Of a stretch of DNA of 64,000 nucleotides, positions 53,152 to 62,120 are shown one piece after another. Position numbers and translations under genes: made by a program. Location of the stretch: assembly GCF_000369405.1 (NCBI RefSeq), contig NZ_KB850000.1:1136768-1200767 (forward strand). Direction: 5' to 3'. Below the pieces are notes generated by a model. That model worked only from the letters and a program-made list of their open reading frames with translations, was not told the origin of the DNA and made no database searches. This DNA comes from Acinetobacter sp. ANC 3929. Lineage in GTDB: Bacteria > Pseudomonadota > Gammaproteobacteria > Pseudomonadales > Moraxellaceae. The stretch's first letter is position 1. Every line of letters begins with the position of its first letter.

Positions 53152-54126
53152 TTATGCAGTCGCTGCACGTACAGGTGGTACAAACTCTTTCAGGAAGTAA
53201 GGGCTTAATAAACCTGTTTCTGGGTTTAATAAACGTTCTTTGTAATACGCCATATACGCCGTAGTATCATGGTCATTTGGATGAAAACTTGGACGTAGAT
53301 ATTCGAGAATGTGCATAAAGCTACTTCCAAATACTCCACGCTCGCTACCGAACAATAAAGCCGTACTTTCCACAATATCTTTCATATAATGAGGATTAAT
53401 CAGGTTGCTTGGCTTGCGTACAAATGGCATCAAATAGCCGCCAAGCGAAACACCACCTAAAATAGTTAAACTTGCCAGTAAGAAACCCGTCACTCTGAGC
53501 CAATAATTACCTGATAACTCCAGAAAAACATCGTATGCAATATCTTTATGCTCAGACTCTTCCAACATATGCCACATCCACATGGCACGCTGTCTTTCGT
53601 CTTGAGAACCCAACAGATACTCTTCATGCTGCATCATGAATTCAGCAAGCACGGCGGTGTAATGTTCTATGCCTGCCATCAATGAAAGCTGTAAAGACTG
53701 TGGAAGTTTATAGATACCATATTCGAAAACTTTGCCCGCAATTGCACGAAGTAACTCAACTGGATATCCATTTTCTTTCAAGACTTCATCATTAAACTGA
53801 TTGTGGATTTTTGAATGAATCGCTTCTTGTCCAATCAAAGATGTCAGTCTTTGTTTTAAAATCGGATCTTCAATAAAATCACGATGATGACGCGCAGTAT
53901 CGATCACCACATCTTCACCAAATGTTAGAAAGATGGATAAAGCATGAAAATAAGAGGTTGCTAACTCTTTATTTAAAAAAAACTTTTCATCCAATTCATT
54001 CGGATTGAACTTAAAATCAAAATGACGAATTGGAATAGGTGATTTATTCACTAGATTTTGAATAACACCCTGATATTTGGTACTTAATTTGCCTGAGAAG
54101 ACATTTCGAAGAACTTGAGCGACCAT
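53152..54126 (-). CDS. PF10118 family protein, ferritin-like di-iron ligand pattern, copy 2
   Basis: A 324-residue member of the family annotated as predicted metal-dependent hydrolase. The residues suggest otherwise: Glu71 (FGEDVVIDTARHHRD), E101-A-I-H104 (GQEAIHSKIHN), Glu154 (GIEHYTAVLAEFM) and E190-S-E-H193 (EESEHKDIAYDV). These form the helix-by-helix Glu, ExxH, Glu, ExxH set of ferritin-like di-iron carboxylate proteins. A membrane-like stretch (VTGFLLASLTILGGVSL) occurs near residue 215. It is a paralogue of the 54412 gene and sits in the same operon, 38 bp upstream of the SDR. The oxidative function is an inference from the ligand pattern. Confidence 0.8.
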   Translation of the reverse strand: MVAQVLRNVFSGKLSTKYQGVIQNLVNKSPIPIRHFDFKFNPNELDEKFFLNKELATSYFHALSIFLTFGEDVVIDTARHHRDFIEDPILKQRLTSLIGQEAIHSKIHNQFNDEVLKENGYPVELLRAIAGKVFEYGIYKLPQSLQLSLMAGIEHYTAVLAEFMMQHEEYLLGSQDERQRAMWMWHMLEESEHKDIAYDVFLELSGNYWLRVTGFLLASLTILGGVSLGGYLMPFVRKPSNLINPHYMKDIVESTALLFGSERGVFGSSFMHILEYLRPSFHPNDHDTTAYMAYYKERLLNPETGLLSPYFLKEFVPPVRAATA

Positions 54127-54411
54127 GTCTTAATTCCCATAGAGAGAGTAAAATAAAAACACACAGCAATGCATCCATCAAAAAATCGTAAAGCTGTCTA
54201 TAAGATTATTTCTGCAACTTTAACGACTTCAATTCTTAAACTTTAAGTTGGGACGCATCCCCCCATACACGGGTCAGCTGAGAATGGTTATTTGCATAGT
54301 GCATGAGCGAAATAACGGCAACAAGAACCAAACTGCTCATAAGACATTGAGCTTTTTTGCCACCTATTACCTTTATTTCACCGCACTCTACTTAGCTATC
54401 TGATTCAAAAA

Positions 54412-55371
54412 TTAAGCCGCTTGCACCTTAGGCGTGAACTCTTTTACAAAGAATGGATGCAATGCACCACCTTCTGATAAAAGTTTCTTTTCGTAGTATT
54501 CAAAATATACTGTTGCATCATGATCATTTGGATGGAAATCCGTACGTAAATAATCAAAAATACGACCTTGGGTACTTCCAAAAACCCCATCCTTCGGACT
54601 AAAGATCAGCTTGACACCACGTCGTGCATCTTTCCAAAATTTCGAGGTCAACATTTCTTGTGGCTTACGTAAGATCGGCACCATGGTTGCAGAGAATGGG
54701 ATCAGCCCAAGAATGGTGAAATAAGCCAGTAAGAAACCTGAGATGCGTAAGGCATAATTACCATTCAGTGTTTGATAAACATCATAGGCAACATCTTTAT
54801 GCTCTGATTCTTCAAGCATATGCCACATCCATAAGGCGCGGGTTTTTGCATCATCAGAGAAGTAGAAGTTCTGCTCATGCGCCATCATGTATTCCGCCAA
54901 TACTGCGGTGAAATGTTCAATCCCAGCCATCAATGAAAGTTTCAGCGGTTGCGGGAATTTCAAGAAAATATGATCAAAGAACTGTTCACCCAGGAAACGA
55001 TAGAGTCGTACTGGATAATCAAGATCAACAATTGCATCGTTAAATTCATTATGTAATTTTGAATGAATCGCTTCCTGACCAATCAACGAAGTCACACGCT
55101 GTCTCAGGATCGGATCTTTCAATTGATCGCGATGATGACGAGCTGTTTCAATCACCAAGTCTTCGCCATAGGTTAAAAATACTGAAAGCGTAGCGAAGAA
55201 AATCGTAGCGAATTGATTATTCATATAAAATGAAAGATCAACTTGTTTCCCTTCAAATCCGATGGCCAAGTGACGAATTGGAATACTTTTTTTACTCGCA
55301 AAATCAATTTGCTCAGTTATTGGGTTAGATTTAAATAAACTTAAACCTTTCTTTAATGTGCTGCTAATCAT
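54412..55371 (-). CDS. PF10118 family protein, ferritin-like di-iron ligand pattern, copy 1
   Basis: A 319-residue paralogue of the 53152 gene with the same ligand set (YGEDLVIETARHHRD, GQEAIHSKLHN, GIEHFTAVLAEYM, EESEHKDVAYDV) and the same hydrophobic stretch near residue 215. It is the first gene of the leftward operon. The 285-bp gap to the next gene contains no ORF of note. The start at 55371 faces the TetR gene across a 487-bp region with three copies of a TGTTCGGATT motif. Keeping two divergent copies argues for a heteromeric complex or distinct substrates. Confidence 0.8.
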   Translation of the reverse strand: MISSTLKKGLSLFKSNPITEQIDFASKKSIPIRHLAIGFEGKQVDLSFYMNNQFATIFFATLSVFLTYGEDLVIETARHHRDQLKDPILRQRVTSLIGQEAIHSKLHNEFNDAIVDLDYPVRLYRFLGEQFFDHIFLKFPQPLKLSLMAGIEHFTAVLAEYMMAHEQNFYFSDDAKTRALWMWHMLEESEHKDVAYDVYQTLNGNYALRISGFLLAYFTILGLIPFSATMVPILRKPQEMLTSKFWKDARRGVKLIFSPKDGVFGSTQGRIFDYLRTDFHPNDHDATVYFEYYEKKLLSEGGALHPFFVKEFTPKVQAA

Positions 55372-55522
55372 GGCTACACCTACCTACTTCACTTGAGCGT
55401 CATTTGCCCTTTGACATGCGTTGCATCTGGTTCATCTCTTTTCGTCTTTCTCAGTCATTTGAGAAGTCTGAAAAAATATTCGGGAGATTTTTTTGAACCT
55501 GATCCTGATATGAAATTACTTT

Positions 55523-55544
55523 AAACCGATCTTATGTTCGGATT
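55523..55544. promoter_or_regulatory. Candidate TetR operator, operon side
   Basis: Imperfect 22-bp palindrome AAACCGA-N8-TCGGATT, with right half and spacer end TTATGTTCGGATT shared with the site at 55821. It is 152 bp upstream of the PF10118 gene start. Confidence 0.65.
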
Positions 55545-55820
55545 CAATTCGGGTAATTACCACAGTTTGAATAGATAGATTCTTCATAAAAAGTGGTTCT
55601 TATCAAATTTTTAAAACACAAATAAGAACAGCTTAATTATTTTTTTTACTTTTATTATCAAACATATATTTAAAATAAAAAATAAATTCCATAAGTCAAA
55701 ATCAAGATTAATCTTCGCGAACTCATTTTTATTACAGAAAAAATATAAATATTAAAATGCATGTAATTTTATTTGTTCGGATTAATTAAGCGGCCCTTTC
55801 ATAGGATTCCAGCACATGTT

Positions 55821-55842
55821 AATCTGACATTATGTTCGGATT
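55821..55842. promoter_or_regulatory. Candidate TetR operator, regulator side
   Basis: Imperfect 22-bp palindrome AATCTGA-N8-TCGGATT, 16 bp before the TetR gene start, a position that would give autorepression. Confidence 0.7.
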
Positions 55843-55858
55843 TTAACAATAAAAGCTT

Positions 55859-56476
55859 ATGGCGACTCGTAAACCACGTCAATCCCGCTCAAAAGTAACC
55901 GTAGATACCATTATCGAAGCTGGTTTCATTGCAGTTGCCAGTAATGGCACCAGTGGTACAACCACACGGCATATTGCAGATATTGCGGGTGTCAGTGTCG
56001 GCTCTTTATATGAGTATTTTAAAAATAAAGAAGAAATTTATGATGCAATGGCCAAAACTTTTGTCAAAGAAGTATTAGATATGGTCAAGGAACTCACGCC
56101 AATCATCATTGAACAAGAGTTAGAACCATTATTTGAAATGATTTTCTACACCTTTAGAGATTTACTGACACGCGATGATGATCGCTATCTCATCTGCCTA
56201 AGATATGCGACTGAACTCAAGTACGAAAAATATATTGGTCAGATCGAAATGGCACTGATGGAGGTTTTGATGAAATATATGATTCGCCATCCTCGTTACC
56301 TAAAGGTCAATAATCTCAGCGTGACTGCTTATATCAGTATTAATAGCAGTATCTTCAATGTGGCACGTCATTTAATCTTACCGAATCCGCAAATCAGCTT
56401 TGATGAAATGGTCAAAGGTTTAAGCACCATGATTATTAGTTATATCGAAGCAGAATTGGCAAAAGCTGGAAATTAA
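55859..56476 (+). CDS. TetR/AcrR-family transcriptional regulator
   Basis: A 205-residue regulator. The N-terminal HTH reads VDTIIEAGFIAVASNG, TTTRHIADIAGVSVGSLYEYFKNKEEIYDA, the full TetR signature. The basic MATRKPRQSRSK lead is typical. The C-terminal ligand-binding domain is helical, and its ligand is unknown. It is divergent from the PF10118/SDR/monooxygenase operon. The shared 22-bp palindromes suggest it represses both itself and that operon. Confidence 0.88.
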   Translation: MATRKPRQSRSKVTVDTIIEAGFIAVASNGTSGTTTRHIADIAGVSVGSLYEYFKNKEEIYDAMAKTFVKEVLDMVKELTPIIIEQELEPLFEMIFYTFRDLLTRDDDRYLICLRYATELKYEKYIGQIEMALMEVLMKYMIRHPRYLKVNNLSVTAYISINSSIFNVARHLILPNPQISFDEMVKGLSTMIISYIEAELAKAGN

Positions 56477-56505
56477 AAGCCAGCTTTCACTGGCTCAATT
56501 TAACT

Positions 56506-57438
56506 TTAGAATGGTCTTGCGCCTGCCAAACTGACACGTTTCAATAAACGACGTTGCTCAGCAGGAAAGGCTGTGCGTGAATGCAAGGTCAACTGATTAT
56601 CCCAATAGACAATATCTCCAATTTCCCACTGGTGTTCATAACGATATTGAGGCTTGACGATATGTGCTCTTAAGCGTTCGATCAACGCTGCGCCCTTCTG
56701 ATCATCATATCCTACAACTTCAACTTCAGTCTGTGCATCCAAATAAATACCACGCCGACCACTCTCAGAATGTGTACGAACCAATGGATGTGGAAATGCA
56801 GCACCCAATATCGGTTGATCAGAAAAGCGATATTTTGGAATCGGGCTTTTATCCTTCAAGCGTAAAAATGGATTATAAGTAATCAGTTGCAACCCTTCGA
56901 TTTCGTCTTTAGTTTCCTGATCTAGGTCTTCATATGCCTGAACAGTATTATACCAACTGGTCGCACCACCATCTTTGGGAAGTTCAATTGCGTAAAGCAA
57001 GGATCCACTAGAAGGCTGTGGTGTCCAGTGATGGTCACTGTGCGGGGTCAGTTCCCCATGACCTGTATAATCCCCCTCTCCAACCGCATTAGATACGGGT
57101 ACAATATCAGGCGGTGCATTGGTATCATTACGCGTTGCCAATACTGGGACATCTGTTGGCGGACGGAAAATCCCACCAAAATAACTTGCAAAGGCCAGTA
57201 AGTCACTGTCTTCCAACTCTTGTGCCTTGAAAACTAAAATTAAATGTTCATGCAATGCCTTTTTCAGCATGAGGATCACTTCCCCACTTTGAGGTTTACT
57301 GGCATCCAACCCAGTCACAATCGCACCCAATGCGCCTTCGATGGGTGTGATTTGCACGCTATCTAAACTATGCTTCTTGTATTCATGCCAACGCGGTGCA
57401 CTTTCGATCGCTGCTGAAAGTTGTGTGAGTACGGTCAT
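56506..57438 (-). CDS. TauD/TfdA-family Fe(II)/2-oxoglutarate dioxygenase
   Basis: A 310-residue dioxygenase of the taurine/alkylsulfatase dioxygenase group. The metal site is H133-x-D135 (TPHSDHHW), with a distal His in NQLTLHSRTAF. The 2-oxoglutarate region holds RRLLKRVSLAG at the C-terminus. The N-terminal GALGAIVTGLDASKP is also standard. These enzymes oxidise sulfonates, sulfate esters or aryloxy acids. The ABC transporters and SfnR-like activator next to it favour an organosulfur substrate. Confidence 0.87.
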   Translation of the reverse strand: MTVLTQLSAAIESAPRWHEYKKHSLDSVQITPIEGALGAIVTGLDASKPQSGEVILMLKKALHEHLILVFKAQELEDSDLLAFASYFGGIFRPPTDVPVLATRNDTNAPPDIVPVSNAVGEGDYTGHGELTPHSDHHWTPQPSSGSLLYAIELPKDGGATSWYNTVQAYEDLDQETKDEIEGLQLITYNPFLRLKDKSPIPKYRFSDQPILGAAFPHPLVRTHSESGRRGIYLDAQTEVEVVGYDDQKGAALIERLRAHIVKPQYRYEHQWEIGDIVYWDNQLTLHSRTAFPAEQRRLLKRVSLAGARPF

Positions 57439-57612
57439 TTTCTTTCCTTTAAATCATTCATTATATTTTTTAAAGCATTTAGCTCTATTCACGACTCCCC
57501 AATCACAAAATTAGTGATCCATTTAAATATATGAAAACCTTGAAATATAAGAACCAATATTTTTATATTAATTTATTTATTTTTATGATTATAAAGTTCA
57601 GTTTACTTGGAC

Positions 57613-58437
57613 TTACCAAGCAAACTGAAATTGATTAAAATCTTTAACTGGCGGGATAATTAAATGATCTTCAGTTACATGACTAAAATCTGTCAAAATA
57701 TCATTTCTAATTGCAGCAAGTCGAACGTCCTCTCGAACGCGTGGATGCGGTAAATGAACAGGAACAATTCGTTTAATCCGACCAGGATTGGGTTGCATCA
57801 CCACAACACGATCACCAAGGAAAACGGCTTCCTCCACATCATGCGTCACGATAATCATGGTAATTTTTTCAGTTTGCCAGATCCGTTGTAACTCCTTTTG
57901 TAGATTGGCGCGCGTCAGTGCATCCAATGCGCCAAAAGGTTCATCCAACAACAAGATTTTAGGTCGATTAATCAAACTTCTCGCAATCGCAACACGTTGA
58001 CTCATTCCACCTGAAAGCTGTGCTGGATAAGCATCTTTAAACTTACTCAAGCCAACCAATTCAATATGTTCATCAATCAACTGATTCTGTTCAGCGACTG
58101 TTAATTTGCTATTTAACAATGCAACCCGAATGTTATCTTGCACATTCAGCCAAGGAAATAATCGATGATCTTGAAAGACAATACCACGCTCCAGACTGGT
58201 GCCTTGAATCGGTTGTCCATCGACCAAAATCTTGCCTTCAAATTGATCATCTAAGCCGACAAGTAAACGTAATAAAGTTGATTTTCCACAACCACTACTG
58301 CCGACGATACTGACAAATTCCCCCGCTTTAATCTCTAAAGAAATATCATCCAATACAGTTAAGGCTTGTTCTTGGTACTGCCCATATGATTTATTGAGAT
58401 GATTAATTTTTACTGAACCTACATTTAATGATGTCAT
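57613..58437 (-). CDS. ABC transporter ATP-binding protein, sulfonate/taurine type
   Basis: A 274-residue ATPase of the SsuB/TauB group. Walker A is GSSGCGKST, the Q-loop sits in FQDHRLFPWL, the signature is [15 protein letters not shown], and Walker B is ILLLDEPFGALD with the His switch in TMIIVTHDVEEAV. The ATG at 58435-58437 follows GGAG by 5 bases; the frame opens at 58479. Its cognate permease and binding protein are not beside it: it stands between the dioxygenase and the TOBE protein, with the only permease 3 kb upstream next to a second ATPase. Confidence 0.9.
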   Translation of the reverse strand: MTSLNVGSVKINHLNKSYGQYQEQALTVLDDISLEIKAGEFVSIVGSSGCGKSTLLRLLVGLDDQFEGKILVDGQPIQGTSLERGIVFQDHRLFPWLNVQDNIRVALLNSKLTVAEQNQLIDEHIELVGLSKFKDAYPAQLSGGMSQRVAIARSLINRPKILLLDEPFGALDALTRANLQKELQRIWQTEKITMIIVTHDVEEAVFLGDRVVVMQPNPGRIKRIVPVHLPHPRVREDVRLAAIRNDILTDFSHVTEDHLIIPPVKDFNQFQFAW

Positions 58438-58506
58438 TTTAGCTCCTCTAAAACAGAAATCAAAATATAATAAAATCAATCTTTACTATATTTTTGATAT
58501 GACTTC

Positions 58507-58722
58507 CTATAGTTTTGCCAAAGCAACTTCTGTAGACTTAATTAAAACAATGACCTCACTACCTAATTCTAAATTTAGGTTTTTCACTGATCGTGTAGTA
58601 ATTACCGAAGTAAAAACTCCCGCAGGTGTTTCTACATCCACCTCAGAAACGACACTGCCTTCAATAATTTCTTTAACAACACCACGAAACTGATTACGCA
58701 CATTAATTTGAGGAATACTCAT
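58507..58722 (-). CDS. TOBE/Mop-domain small-molecule-binding protein (molbindin-like)
   Basis: A 71-residue single Mop/TOBE domain: RNQFRGVVKEIIEGSVVSEVDVETPAG, then SVITTRSVKNLNLELGSEVIVLIKSTEVALAK. Such proteins bind molybdate or related oxyanions as oligomers. Its position between an orphan ABC ATPase and the sigma-54 activator suggests a link to oxyanion or sulfur metabolism. Ligand not determinable here. Confidence 0.85.
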   Translation of the reverse strand: MSIPQINVRNQFRGVVKEIIEGSVVSEVDVETPAGVFTSVITTRSVKNLNLELGSEVIVLIKSTEVALAKL

Positions 58723-58917
58723 CTTTCACCACTTTACATCTGTTTATTAAGTTATGTTTAGCTATATTAGAAAATATACGAATATTTAGAACTATTATTT
58801 TTGAATATTTTTTGATTAAAAAGTTATATTTATTTTAAATCATTGATTATTGTTTTTTCAGCAAAGTGATTTTAAAGCAATAAAAAGGTGACACTGCCAC
58901 CTGATTATTCATTTCAA

Positions 58918-60045
58918 TTAACTCAATAATTCTTCCAACATAATATTGACCACTTTATCGTTTCCCACCAAGCCATATTTGACCAATCTTGCACGCACGA
59001 TATTACGACTAATCCCTAAAAGCTTAGCTGTTTGGACCTGATTGCGATGGCAATATTCATAAGCGATACGAATCGTTGCTTCTTCAATCAAGCGATCTAG
59101 ATTTTCATTTTTCAAGGCATGAGATGATTCAAATAAATTCAGAAGCGCATGCTGCAATATTTGTTTAGGCAATAAATCTGTTCTAGGAATGGTTTGTGTG
59201 CTCTTCTCCAAATCAGAAATCTGTCGCAAATTCAAACTACTGGATAAAGATGCAAAGCAAAAGTCAGTCGGCTGAATTTGATGATTCTTGCAGACCAGTA
59301 AGGCATGATGAATGGCATTTTCCAGTTCACGAATATTACCGGGATAGCCATAGGTCAATAGTTTCTGGACTGCACTTGGGCTCAGCGTCGCAATTGGATA
59401 GCCCAAACGTTTGCAATATTGAGCAATAAAAAAATGAGCCAACGGTAAAATATCGCCAGGCCGTTCAGCCAAAGGAGAAACTTTAAGTAAAGCGACATTC
59501 AGCCGATAAAATAAATCTTCCCTGAACTTGCCTGCTTGAACTGCCTCATCCAGATGGACATTGGTAGCCGCAATCACACGGACATTCAACTTAATTGGCT
59601 TAAGTGAACCGACTCGAACAATTTCACGTTCTTGCAAGACCCGCAATAATTTCACCTGCATTGCTGGAGATAAGTCACCGACTTCATCCAAGAACAACGT
59701 GCCATGATTGGCCGCTTCAAACCAACCCGCCTTGCTATTGATTGCACCTGTAAATGCACCTTTTTCATGTCCAAATAACTCACTTTCAGCCAATGATTCG
59801 GTAAATGCACCACAATGTACTGCCACAAAAGGACCACGACTACGTTGGCTCATCATATGTACCTGACGTGCAACCAGTTCTTTACCTGTCCCTGTATTGC
59901 CAATAATCAGGACGCTCGCCTCACTGGGTGCAATCTGTTCGATGCGATCCAGTAAATCTCTTGATTTTTGATCTTCAAAAACCATTGCTGTCGCCCGCTC
60001 AGTTCGCGTTAAAGTCTGATTTTGTGGATAAGTAATGAATGACAT
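58918..60045 (-). CDS. Sigma-54-dependent activator, SfnR-like
   Basis: A 375-residue enhancer-binding protein consisting of only an AAA+ domain and HTH. It has Walker A GNTGTGKE (49-56), the sigma-54-contacting GAFTGA loop (96-101), Walker B GTLFLDEVGDL, and the arginine finger region FREDLFYRLNV. The Fis-type HTH is in QTAKLLGISRNIVRARL. There is no N-terminal sensory domain, as in SfnR, which activates sulfone and sulfonate use genes in Pseudomonas under sulfur limitation. No convincing -24/-12 promoter was found by eye near the flanking genes. Confidence 0.85.
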   Translation of the reverse strand: MSFITYPQNQTLTRTERATAMVFEDQKSRDLLDRIEQIAPSEASVLIIGNTGTGKELVARQVHMMSQRSRGPFVAVHCGAFTESLAESELFGHEKGAFTGAINSKAGWFEAANHGTLFLDEVGDLSPAMQVKLLRVLQEREIVRVGSLKPIKLNVRVIAATNVHLDEAVQAGKFREDLFYRLNVALLKVSPLAERPGDILPLAHFFIAQYCKRLGYPIATLSPSAVQKLLTYGYPGNIRELENAIHHALLVCKNHQIQPTDFCFASLSSSLNLRQISDLEKSTQTIPRTDLLPKQILQHALLNLFESSHALKNENLDRLIEEATIRIAYEYCHRNQVQTAKLLGISRNIVRARLVKYGLVGNDKVVNIMLEELLS

Positions 60046-60130
60046 GCATTTACTTCCCTATTGTTCTAAAAGAGAAGTTATCTTGCATGACTATTTGTTT
60101 AAATAGAAATCAGTAATTCACCTTTGTTAT

Positions 60131-60154
60131 TTCTATTTATTAAAATAGAAATAA
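60131..60154. repeat. Perfect 24-bp palindrome between activator and pseudogene
   Basis: Arms ATTTCTATTT and AAATAGAAAT around ATTA. A related half TTTAAATAGAAAT lies ~25 bp to the left. It is ~85 bp upstream of the activator start, so it could be an operator or a weak terminator for the pseudogene. Confidence 0.65.
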
Positions 60155-60183
60155 ACTCCAATTAATTAAACTACAAAGATGAT

Positions 60184-61207
60184 TTAATTTTGGCTATATG
60201 CATTATATTGATTGCTATATATCTTTTTATAATCAATCTGATTCTGTTTTAACAGTCCTTCAGAGATTAAATTATCAACCCATATTGTAAAATCATCATT
60301 TTTAAATTTCCCCGCAATACTTGAAATTCCCCACTGTGTCTAATATTTTAACATGGCACTATTTTCAGGTCGTTTACGTTTCTCCAAAATGTGTTCAAAA
60401 CGTGCAATCACTTGATCTCTCGGTTGTTGTCTAGACCATTCAATTGCTTTGGCTATGCCCGTTACCACTTTACGGGTCGTATTCGGATGTTTAGCAATAT
60501 AGCGATTTGCCATGACATAAGTTCCAGTCGTCAGATCGCCGACCAGATCATAATCCCGATAAAGACGACGTACACCGCCCCGTTCGATTGAAGGACCAGT
60601 CAATGGCGCTAAATCCACATGACCATTTCTTAGGGCTTGCTCTGAAGAACCTGGTGGCAAGACCACTAGCGTTACTTGATTGATTTCTTCTGGAGTCCTC
60701 CTTTTTTTAAATAGGTTTTCAACATATATTCCACTTGTGCACCCAGAATATTGGTTCCGACTTTTTTACCGATTAAGTCTCTGGCTGAATGAATTGGGCT
60801 ATTTTCCAATACATAATAACCAGCAAAAGGATCATCAAAAGTACCGTAGGCAGCAATGACAACGGTTCCAGGTACACCACTGGCCACCATTTTAACGGCT
60901 GAGCCTGCAAAACTTGGACTGCTGATATCACTATCACCTGACAAAGCAGATTGAATGCCTTGTGGTCCTCCTGTAGAAACACCCTGATAACTTAACTTGA
61001 TTGGTGCGAGATAACCTAAATCCTCAGCCAATTCCAATGGTGTAACCACGCCTGGCGAACCTAAATATTTAAATTCTAAAGATTCGAGTCCATCGACTGT
61101 GGTCAATTTCGATGCTGGTTTTGTACATCCCAACAAAATGAGCGACATTGTCAGCATACAACTCAAATCAAATCAAATAGATGCATTCCCCAGCCTTGCT
61201 TAAACAT
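60184..61207 (-). pseudogene. Broken ABC substrate-binding protein gene (SsuA/TauA-like)
   Basis: A paralogue of the binding protein at 62948, inactivated three times. (1) Near 61160 a third tandem ATTTG unit shifts the frame in the signal region; with two units the sequence reads HLFDLSCMLTMSLILLGC from the ATG at 61205-61207 (GGAG upstream). (2) Near 60700 there is a frameshift after LKTYLKKGG; the next frame resumes EEINQVTLVVLPPGS. (3) A TAG near 60342 replaces the Trp of the paralogue's QYWRSYG (here LKY-stop-TQWG). In frame beyond it, homology continues (GISSIAGKFKNDDFTIWVDN) to a TAA at 60184-60186. Confidence 0.88.
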
Positions 61208-61221
61208 GTCTATGCTCCTGA

Positions 61222-62079
61222 CTACCTTTCAGTTTTCCACGCGGTCAAACGCTTTTCAATCGCAAGCAGACTGTAGTTAAACAATAGACCAATTGTGGTA
61301 ATACTAATGATGCCAAAGAACATTTCGGGAATCTGGAAGTTATATTGCGCATAATTAATCAAATAACCCAAACCTGCTTTCGCCCCAACCATTTCTGCGG
61401 CAATCAACATTAACACTGAGAATGAACCCGCCAAACGTACGCCCACGAAAATCGTTGGAATCGCAGCAGGTAAAATCACTTTACGGAATAACTGAATGGA
61501 GCTCAGTCCCATGGTTCTTGCTGACTTGATCAACAATGGATCAACATTACGAACACCACTGATGGTATTCAGTAAGATTGGCCAAGTGCAGGCATAGGTG
61601 ACCAATGCAATTTTCGAACTCTCGCCGATTCCAAGGAAAAGAATAAACACAGGTAATAAAGCTAAAGCAGCCGTATTTCGAAACACTTCCAATAAAGGAC
61701 TCAGAAATTCAGAAAAACGGGTGTACCAACCAATCGCCAAACCCAAAGGAATGGCAATAATGATCGCAAAAATAAAACCGCTAAGTGAGCGAATCAAACT
61801 GGCTTGCAAATGTGTTAATAATTGACCATTTTGAATCAAGCCCCAACCACTTACCAAAACTGTAGAAAACGTCGGTAAAAATGCTGAATCGACCAAGCCA
61901 ATACGCGGTACAATTTCCCAAATGGCCAAAAATAATAAAATTGCAGCAGAACGCTTAAAACCACTGGAAAGCCAGCTGAGATTGAAACCATCCCCCAAAG
62001 AACTGATCTTAGGTGGAGAAGAAATTGAACTAGGCTGAATTGTTTTCGGAAACGTTAATGTCTCTTTTGTACTCGACAT
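61222..62079 (-). CDS. ABC transporter permease, sulfonate/taurine type
   Basis: A 285-residue inner-membrane permease of the SsuC/TauC group with about six membrane helices. The EAA-loop is GARTMGLSSIQLFRKVILPAAIPTIFVG-like: SARTMGLSSIQLF then KVILPAAIPTIF. A Pro/Ser-rich cytoplasmic lead (~1-45) precedes the first helix. The ATG at 62077-62079 follows GAGG by 6 bases. It lies between the ATPase and the broken binding protein on one strand, so it should work with the 62121 ATPase and the 62948 binding protein. Confidence 0.9.
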   Translation of the reverse strand: MSSTKETLTFPKTIQPSSISSPPKISSLGDGFNLSWLSSGFKRSAAILLFLAIWEIVPRIGLVDSAFLPTFSTVLVSGWGLIQNGQLLTHLQASLIRSLSGFIFAIIIAIPLGLAIGWYTRFSEFLSPLLEVFRNTAALALLPVFILFLGIGESSKIALVTYACTWPILLNTISGVRNVDPLLIKSARTMGLSSIQLFRKVILPAAIPTIFVGVRLAGSFSVLMLIAAEMVGAKAGLGYLINYAQYNFQIPEMFFGIISITTIGLLFNYSLLAIEKRLTAWKTER

Positions 62080-62120
62080 AATCACCTCTGTTTCTTGTTA
62101 ATTTTTAAAATACGTTGTGC

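Larger units (their letters stand above)
55372..55858. other. Divergent control region between PF10118 gene and TetR gene (487 bp)
   Basis: AT-rich, without ORFs of note. It holds two candidate TetR sites (55523-55544 and 55821-55842) and a third half-site TGTTCGGATT at 55774-55783. An inverted pair GTTCTTAT / ATAAGAAC lies at 55596-55603 and 55622-55629. Confidence 0.7.

Noticed and set aside
58499..58693. Plus-strand 64-codon ORF opposite the TOBE protein
   Set aside because: The minus-strand frame gives a clear Mop/TOBE domain; the plus-strand product has no family features.
57439..62120. Sigma-54 (-24/-12) promoter near the organosulfur genes
   Set aside because: No GG-N10-GC pair in the expected TGGCAC-N5-TTGC context was found by eye near the gene starts.
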